DNA of 38,570 nt from Thermoanaerobaculum sp. GTDB taxonomy: Bacteria > Acidobacteriota > Thermoanaerobaculia > Thermoanaerobaculales > Thermoanaerobaculaceae. The notes under the pieces were generated by a model, which was not told the origin of the DNA, ran no database searches, and worked only from the letters and a program-made list of their open reading frames with translations. Of this stretch, positions 34,412 through 38,570 are shown piece after piece; position 1 is the first letter of the stretch, and every line of letters begins with the position of its first letter. The stretch covers positions 1 through 38,570 of the forward strand of contig JANXCP010000010.1 in the NCBI GenBank assembly GCA_025060245.1. Direction: 5' to 3'. The position numbers were made by a program, and so were the translations under genes.

Positions 34412-34846
34412 ATGCAGCGCAACACGGTTTTGCTTGTGGTTTTCTCCCTTTTCCCCACCCTGGCCATCGCCGAGACAGCCGGAAAGGCGCAAACTGCCTG
34501 CCCTGTCTCGGGCAAGGCGATCAACAAGAAAGTGTTTGTGGACTTTCAAGGCCAACGGGTCTACTTCTGCTGTCCCCGCTGTCCCGACGCCTTCCGTCAA
34601 GATCCGGAACGGTACTTCGCGCAGTTTGACAGGGAGGGGATTGTCTTAGAAAACATCCAAAGCCACTGTCCCGTTTCCGGGGAACAGCTTGGTGAACACG
34701 GGGAGCCGGCGGTGATCCGTTTCAAAGGGCGCACGGTGAAGTTCTGCTGCCCGGCCTGCGAAAAGCCCTTCCGCGCGGAGCCTGAAAAGTACCTCAACGC
34801 CATGCCGGGAGAGCAGAGCAAAGGCGAAACCAAAGGCCGCGCTTAG
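34412..34846 (+). CDS. Periplasmic protein with two YHS-like metal-binding modules
   Basis: 144 residues from ATG 34412 (AAGGAGGG 4 bases upstream). The signal peptide is MQRNTVLLVVFSLFPTLAIA with a good cleavage site before Glu21. Two tandem modules follow: CPVSGKAINKK with YFCCPRC (Cys30, 53, 54, 57) and CPVSGEQLGEH with KFCCPACEKPF (Cys86, 112, 113, 116). Each ends in a D/EPE(R/K)Y helix like YHS/TRASH domains. It is a likely periplasmic metal carrier or buffer, taking the place of CusF, but no function is proven. It is 70 bases after the ATPase gene on the same strand. Confidence 0.8.
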   Translation: MQRNTVLLVVFSLFPTLAIAETAGKAQTACPVSGKAINKKVFVDFQGQRVYFCCPRCPDAFRQDPERYFAQFDREGIVLENIQSHCPVSGEQLGEHGEPAVIRFKGRTVKFCCPACEKPFRAEPEKYLNAMPGEQSKGETKGRA

Positions 34847-35060
34847 CGTGCACCGCCAGTTGGAACCGGCACCGGCTCGCGCAGAAAAAATCAAGGGTCG
34901 CGGAAACGCATTGCGGCTCGCGGACGTCTTGTGCCAGAACCAGGCCGATGGCCGTACCTGAGGGGAGTCCGGTCCATGCGGGATCGTAGGGCAGGCACCC
35001 TCGGCCTCTCCACGTGCCGTTCTGGACGCTGACGCCCCATGGCCCCCTGGCAGCGGCTTG

Positions 35061-35089
35061 CTCCCCTGCGGCAGCTCCGGCCAGGGGAG
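35061..35089 (+). other. Stem-loop with perfect 8-base arms
   Basis: CTCCCCTG (35061-35068) and CAGGGGAG (35082-35089) pair perfectly around a 13-base loop that can form an inner GG/CC pair. No T-run follows on either strand (downstream is ACAGTGGG), so it is not a standard intrinsic terminator. It may still mark the end of the metal operon or act as a protein-binding site 48 bases before the next start. Confidence 0.45.
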
Positions 35090-35124
35090 ACAGTGGGAAC
35101 AGCGGGGCAATGATCCCGATAGGG

Positions 35125-35130
35125 TAGGAT
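35125..35130 (+). promoter_or_regulatory. TANNNT -10 box 6 bases before a start codon
   Basis: TAGGAT, six bases (GCACCC), then ATG 35137. No Shine-Dalgarno sequence lies between, and the -35 region is not recognisable. It matches the leaderless pattern at 5590, 23058 and 23497. Confidence 0.45.
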
Positions 35131-35136
35131 GCACCC

Positions 35137-36678
35137 ATGCGCCGCCCGCTGGCAGTGGGAGGCTTGGCAGCCCTCGCCTTTTACGGCTGGGTATTAGCCC
35201 GACATGCCCAGGAGGTGGCGTCGGGGGCGGACAACAGCGGCTACATGAACGCTGCCCGCCTGTTCCTTGCCGGCAAGCTGCGGGAGGAACTGCGACTGCC
35301 CCCGGGGGTCACGCCGGAGCAGTTCCGCCCCTGGGTCTTTACGCCTTTGGGCTTCATCCCCACCCCGGACGGGCAGCAGCTCGTTCCCCTTTACCCACCT
35401 GGGCTCAGCCTGGCCCAGGCCGCGGCGGCCTCCCTGGTAGGCTCCGTGGAACAGGCTTCGCGTTGGGTGAACGTGGTTTTCGGCGTGCTCCTGTTGCCCC
35501 TCATGTACCGCACTGCCAGGGTGGTGGGTTTGAGCAGGGGGTACGCCCTTGGGGCCACGGTGCTCTTGGCCCTTGATCCGGTCACACTGCGTTTTTTCAC
35601 TTGGAACATGAGCGATGGCCCAGCCACCTTTTGGGTCACCGCTGCCATGTGCTTCGCCCTGAAAAGCCGAGGACGAACAAGCTACGCCACCCTGGCGGGT
35701 TTTGCCTTTTCCGTGGCGACGGCAATCCGTCCCACCAACTTCCTGTTGCTTCCCGCTTTGTTGTTCGCTTGCTTCAGGGCCCGACAAGGCTTGCCCGCCT
35801 TTGCCATCGGGGCCAGCCCCGTGCTTTTGTTGCTTTTCGCCTATAACCAACTGCAGTACGGCGCCTTTTGGCGCACCGGCTACGGTGCGGTGGCGCAGGA
35901 GTTCAAAGCACGCTACCTGCTTCCTACCCTTTGGCATTACCTGCTCTGGCTGGGGCGTTTTTTCTCACCGCTGGCCTTGTTGGCCCTGGCAGTCCACCTG
36001 CGGGCGGCGGCAAAAAGGTTCCAACCGCATCTGGTCCTCGCCCTGTGGTGGATGCCTTTTTTCGCCTTTTATGCCTTCTACAAGTACACCAACGACGCCT
36101 GGTGGTACCTGCGCTTTGTCCTGCCGGCTTTGCCCGCCCTCATCCTCGGCGCTTGCGCGGCGGTGCCAGACCTGACTCGCTCCTTGGCCCGTTGGTGGCA
36201 GCCGAAATGGGCGCGGGCTGTAGCTTGGCTCGTGGCAGCCATGGCTGGAGCCGCATCCCTTTGGTGGGTTTCCCGTCTCCGCGTGTTGGAGTTGACGCGG
36301 GACGAACTGATGTACCGGCAAGGGGTGCAATGGGTGGATAAGCACACCCCGGAGCGCTCCATGATCTTTGCCAGCCAGCTTTCCGGAAGCTTCTACTTCT
36401 ACACCCCGCGCGCCGTGCTACGTTACGACTTGACCACCCCCCAGGAGCTCATGGGTCTTCTGGGTTTGGCGGAACAAAAGGGCATCCCCGCTTATCTCGC
36501 CCTCTTTGACTTTGAAGCCCGGGTGTTTACCCGACGCAACCCGAACCTTACCGAGCCAAAGGGGAGCTGGGGCAGGATCGTGCTGCTGCAGTTCGTACCC
36601 AAGGCATCCCAAGAGGTGGGAAAAGTGCTGGCCTCACCACCGGTACGCCGTCCTTCCGTGATCCCCGACGGGAAATAA
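35137..36678 (+). CDS. Multispanning membrane protein, GT39/ArnT-like glycosyltransferase
   Basis: 513 residues from ATG 35137. The N-terminal helix is followed by GADNSGYMNAARLFLAGKL, where an acidic residue in the first periplasmic loop is typical of the GT-C fold (PMT/ArnT/GT39). About ten hydrophobic helices follow, with YPPGLSL, AIRPTNFLLLPALLF and a conserved-looking YLRFVLPALPALILG. A soluble C-terminal periplasmic domain (~390-513) includes WVDKHTPERSMIFAS. Such enzymes move sugars from polyprenyl-phosphate carriers to proteins or lipids in the periplasm. The substrate is unknown. A leaderless start is suggested by TAGGAT 6 bases upstream. It converges with ribBA across 2 bases. Confidence 0.78.
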   Translation: MRRPLAVGGLAALAFYGWVLARHAQEVASGADNSGYMNAARLFLAGKLREELRLPPGVTPEQFRPWVFTPLGFIPTPDGQQLVPLYPPGLSLAQAAAASLVGSVEQASRWVNVVFGVLLLPLMYRTARVVGLSRGYALGATVLLALDPVTLRFFTWNMSDGPATFWVTAAMCFALKSRGRTSYATLAGFAFSVATAIRPTNFLLLPALLFACFRARQGLPAFAIGASPVLLLLFAYNQLQYGAFWRTGYGAVAQEFKARYLLPTLWHYLLWLGRFFSPLALLALAVHLRAAAKRFQPHLVLALWWMPFFAFYAFYKYTNDAWWYLRFVLPALPALILGACAAVPDLTRSLARWWQPKWARAVAWLVAAMAGAASLWWVSRLRVLELTRDELMYRQGVQWVDKHTPERSMIFASQLSGSFYFYTPRAVLRYDLTTPQELMGLLGLAEQKGIPAYLALFDFEARVFTRRNPNLTEPKGSWGRIVLLQFVPKASQEVGKVLASPPVRRPSVIPDGK

Positions 36679-36680
36679 GC

Positions 36681-37904
36681 TCAGACCATCTTTAGGAGGT
36701 GGCCCAGCTTTTCCTTTTTTGCCCGCAGGTACCGCCGGGAGTACGGAGTGGGCGGTACCTCCAACGGAACGCGCTCCACGATTTCCAAGCCGTAGCCAGC
36801 CAAGGCCACGTACTTGGAAGGGTTGTTGGTCATCAGGCGCATCTTCCGCACTCCCAGTTCCCGCAAGATCTGCGCACCCACCCCGTAGTCCCTTTGATCG
36901 GCGCCAAAGCCCAGCTTGTGGTTGGCCTCCACCGTATCCAGTCCCTGATCCTGGAGTTGGTACGCCTTGAGCTTGTTGAAAAGCCCAATGCCGCGGCCCT
37001 CCTGCAACAGGTACAAGAGCACCCCTTTGCCTTCGCCGGCAATCTTCCCTAGCGCCGCCTCCAGCTGCGCTCCGCAGTCGCAGCGCGCCGAACCAAACAC
37101 ATCGCCGGTCAGGCACTGCGAGTGCACTCGCACCAAAACCGGATCTTCGGGTGTAACCTCCCCCATGACCAAGGCCACGTGCTCCTCCTGGGTCACGGTG
37201 CTGCGGAAAGCGTAAGCGCGAAACTCGCCAAAGCGGGTGGGCAGCTCCGGCGAAGCCACCAGCTCCACCAGGCGTTCCGAGCGCAAGCGGTAGGCGATGA
37301 GGTCGCGAACGGTGAGGATTTTCAGCCCGTGTTCCCGGGCCATTTGCGCCAAGCGCGGGAGCCGCGCCATGGAACCGTCATCGTCCATGATCTCGCAGAT
37401 CACGGCCGCTGGATACATCCCGGCAATGCGCGCCAGGTCCACGGAGGCTTCGGTATGTCCGGCCCGCTTTAGTACTCCTCCGGGTTGTGCCCGCAGAGGA
37501 AAGGTATGCCCGGGACGAATGAGATCCTCGGGGCGAGTGGCCGGGTCAATGAGCGCCTGTACGGTGGCCGCCCGATCGGCGGCGGAAATGCCGGTAGTTA
37601 CTTTACCCCGCGCCTCCACGGACACGCAAAAAGCAGTGCCGTGGGGGGAGGTGTTGTGCTGCACCATTGGGGGAAGTTGCAGTTGTTCACACCGTTCCGC
37701 GGTGAGGCTGACGCAAATGAGCCCCCGGGCGTAACGGGCCATGAAGTTGATCGCCTCGGCGGTTACTTTTTCCGCGGCAATGGCCAGATCCCCTTCATTT
37801 TCCCGTTCTTCATCGTCAACGATGATGACAAAGCGGCCGCGGCGAAACTCCTCCGCGGCCTCTTCCACCGTTGCCAAAACGTCCAAGTCCAGGGTACTGG
37901 TCAC
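36681..37904 (-). CDS. ribBA: Bifunctional 3,4-dihydroxy-2-butanone-4-phosphate synthase / GTP cyclohydrolase II
   Basis: 407 residues from GTG 37904, in a GTGA overlap with the upstream gene. Residues ~1-205 form the RibB half: acidic metal site [12 protein letters not shown] at 29-40, RPGHTFPL and [11 protein letters not shown]. Residues ~206-407 form the RibA half: zinc cysteines 264, 275 and 277 in [17 protein letters not shown], then [11 protein letters not shown] and LMTNNPSKY. The two halves supply both riboflavin precursors, from ribulose-5-phosphate and GTP, in the cytoplasm. No FMN riboswitch or other rib gene is seen nearby, and it seems to be co-transcribed with the secreted protein upstream. 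Confidence 0.97.
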   Translation of the reverse strand: MTSTLDLDVLATVEEAAEEFRRGRFVIIVDDEERENEGDLAIAAEKVTAEAINFMARYARGLICVSLTAERCEQLQLPPMVQHNTSPHGTAFCVSVEARGKVTTGISAADRAATVQALIDPATRPEDLIRPGHTFPLRAQPGGVLKRAGHTEASVDLARIAGMYPAAVICEIMDDDGSMARLPRLAQMAREHGLKILTVRDLIAYRLRSERLVELVASPELPTRFGEFRAYAFRSTVTQEEHVALVMGEVTPEDPVLVRVHSQCLTGDVFGSARCDCGAQLEAALGKIAGEGKGVLLYLLQEGRGIGLFNKLKAYQLQDQGLDTVEANHKLGFGADQRDYGVGAQILRELGVRKMRLMTNNPSKYVALAGYGLEIVERVPLEVPPTPYSRRYLRAKKEKLGHLLKMV

Positions 37905-38570
37905 TGCACCGTAATGGAAAGGGGGATGCGGGCTGCGCGCTCCACGTTGGCCCTGGCGTCCCGCAACCGCACCTCCAGCACGTAGTCACCGCTACGGCGG
38001 AATACCGAAAGCGGCAGCCCATTACCAAACATCCACAGATCCGCTGACACCTGGGATAGGATTACCGGCTGGTCAACGTTTTCGGTCAGTTTCCTTTCAT
38101 CTTTGTAGACGGCGAGGCTCACTCGGTAGTCCGCCTTCCCTGTTTCGTCCAGCGCGGGGTGGAGGATGTAACAGAAGTAAGCCAAGCTTTCCTTGTTGGT
38201 GTAGGTGTTGGAAACGCGCGGGATAACGTGCCAGCCACCAATGTTAAAGGGATCGCCCAAAGAAACCGAAGCCTCTTGGCGCACGTCCACGCCCCAGTAA
38301 AACGGCGAGATCACCACCCCTTCTTCCGGAACCGGGGCTAGCTCCACAGCAATTTCCCGTACCGCCAGTGGAGCCTTAGCGGCATCCAAGAGCGCCAGCT
38401 TCACCTTGAAAAGCCCGGCGTCCAAGGGGACGCTGAACTCGTAACCCCGACCACCCAAGACTGAAAGGGGTGTCACCGCTTTGGTAAAGGTACCCACTTC
38501 ACCCCCCTCCGCCCTCACCACTCGCCCGACCACCGTGGCGGCCGGCGCCACCGAATCCGGCAGCTGCACG
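37901..38570 (-). CDS. Beta-rich probably secreted protein, partial (N-terminus beyond right edge)
   Basis: The frame is open to the right edge (at least 222 residues). The GTG at 38569 is probably internal. The sequence alternates beta strands and turns ([38 protein letters not shown]). It ends with [29 protein letters not shown], the type of Ig-like C-terminal domain found in envelope proteins such as GWxTD or VWA-related proteins of Acidobacteria. That match is from memory of the pattern only. The stop overlaps the ribBA start by 4 bases (GTGA). Confidence 0.7.
   Translation of the reverse strand, partial: VQLPDSVAPAATVVGRVVRAEGGEVGTFTKAVTPLSVLGGRGYEFSVPLDAGLFKVKLALLDAAKAPLAVREIAVELAPVPEEGVVISPFYWGVDVRQEASVSLGDPFNIGGWHVIPRVSNTYTNKESLAYFCYILHPALDETGKADYRVSLAVYKDERKLTENVDQPVILSQVSADLWMFGNGLPLSVFRRSGDYVLEVRLRDARANVERAARIPLSITVQ

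Larger units (their letters stand above)
34847..35136. other. 290-base stretch without a convincing gene
   Basis: Open frames here on the minus strand have no ribosome site and unlikely composition (many Arg, Pro, Ser, Trp), so I call none. The region contains the stem-loop at 35061-35089 and the -10 box of the next gene at 35125-35130. Nothing else is recognised. Confidence 0.6.

Noticed and set aside
34646-35138. Minus-strand frames covering the gap after the double-YHS gene
   Set aside because: They run into the YHS gene in antisense, have no ribosome site and are rich in Arg, Pro, Ser and Trp.
1-38570. tRNA, rRNA, CRISPR array, insertion sequence, riboswitch or phage genes
   Set aside because: I looked for cloverleaf ends, regular spaced repeats, transposase motifs and an FMN-type leader at ribBA by eye and saw none.

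Overview
This is a GC-rich bacterial chromosome segment with about 34 protein genes packed into 38.6 kb. Neighbouring genes often overlap by 1 to 20 bases, and I see no tRNA, rRNA, CRISPR array, insertion sequence or phage gene. The content (a complete heme operon, housekeeping repair and RNA-modification genes, a copper-efflux locus, an HD-GYP signalling protein) points to a free-living Gram-negative with an outer membrane. The style, including the secreted protein at the right edge, reminds me of Acidobacteriota such as the Thermoanaerobaculum group, but that is an impression and not a phylogenetic result.

Layout. 1-1225 (minus): a HEAT-like repeat protein followed by a RodZ-like HTH membrane protein cut by the left edge. 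1293-4150 (plus): a periplasmic solute-binding protein whose gene overlaps a membrane HAMP/HD-GYP phosphodiesterase, with no transporter permease nearby. 4147-9251: a phosphohexomutase (minus), a D-amino-acid-type aminotransferase (plus), then minus-strand SDR oxidoreductase, glycosyltransferase and RlmL-type RNA methyltransferase genes. 9397-18360 (plus): hemA-hemC-hemD-hemB-hemL-hemE-hemN-hemY, carrying glutamyl-tRNA to protoporphyrin IX; ferrochelatase is absent. A Fur-family gene with PerR-like metal ligands converges on it. 18902-23008 (minus): YkgJ-type cysteine-cluster protein, RarA ATPase, class II aldolase-fold protein, small zinc-ribbon membrane protein, TPR protein and a secreted coiled-coil protein. 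23070-24653 (plus): acyl-CoA thioesterase, small membrane protein, Maf. 24598-25486 (minus): a small conserved protein and Ogt.

25667-34846 (plus) is a metal-export locus, most likely for copper: a small Cys-rich secreted protein, a TolC-like outer-membrane factor, a CusB adaptor with two CPMHP metal-binding modules, a CusA RND pump, a Cu+ P-type ATPase with YHS and CPMHP modules, and a periplasmic protein with two YHS-like modules. Together they would move the metal from the cytoplasm to the periplasm and then out of the cell. The window ends with a multispanning GT39-like protein (plus), RibBA (minus) and a partial secreted protein (minus).

The most unusual regulatory signal is a recurrent TANNNT box exactly 6 (once 8) bases before ATG or GTG starts that lack a Shine-Dalgarno sequence. 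This suggests common leaderless translation in this organism. The best candidates for something new are the binding-protein/HD-GYP pair, the Cys-rich protein and double-YHS protein of the metal locus, and the leaderless starts.
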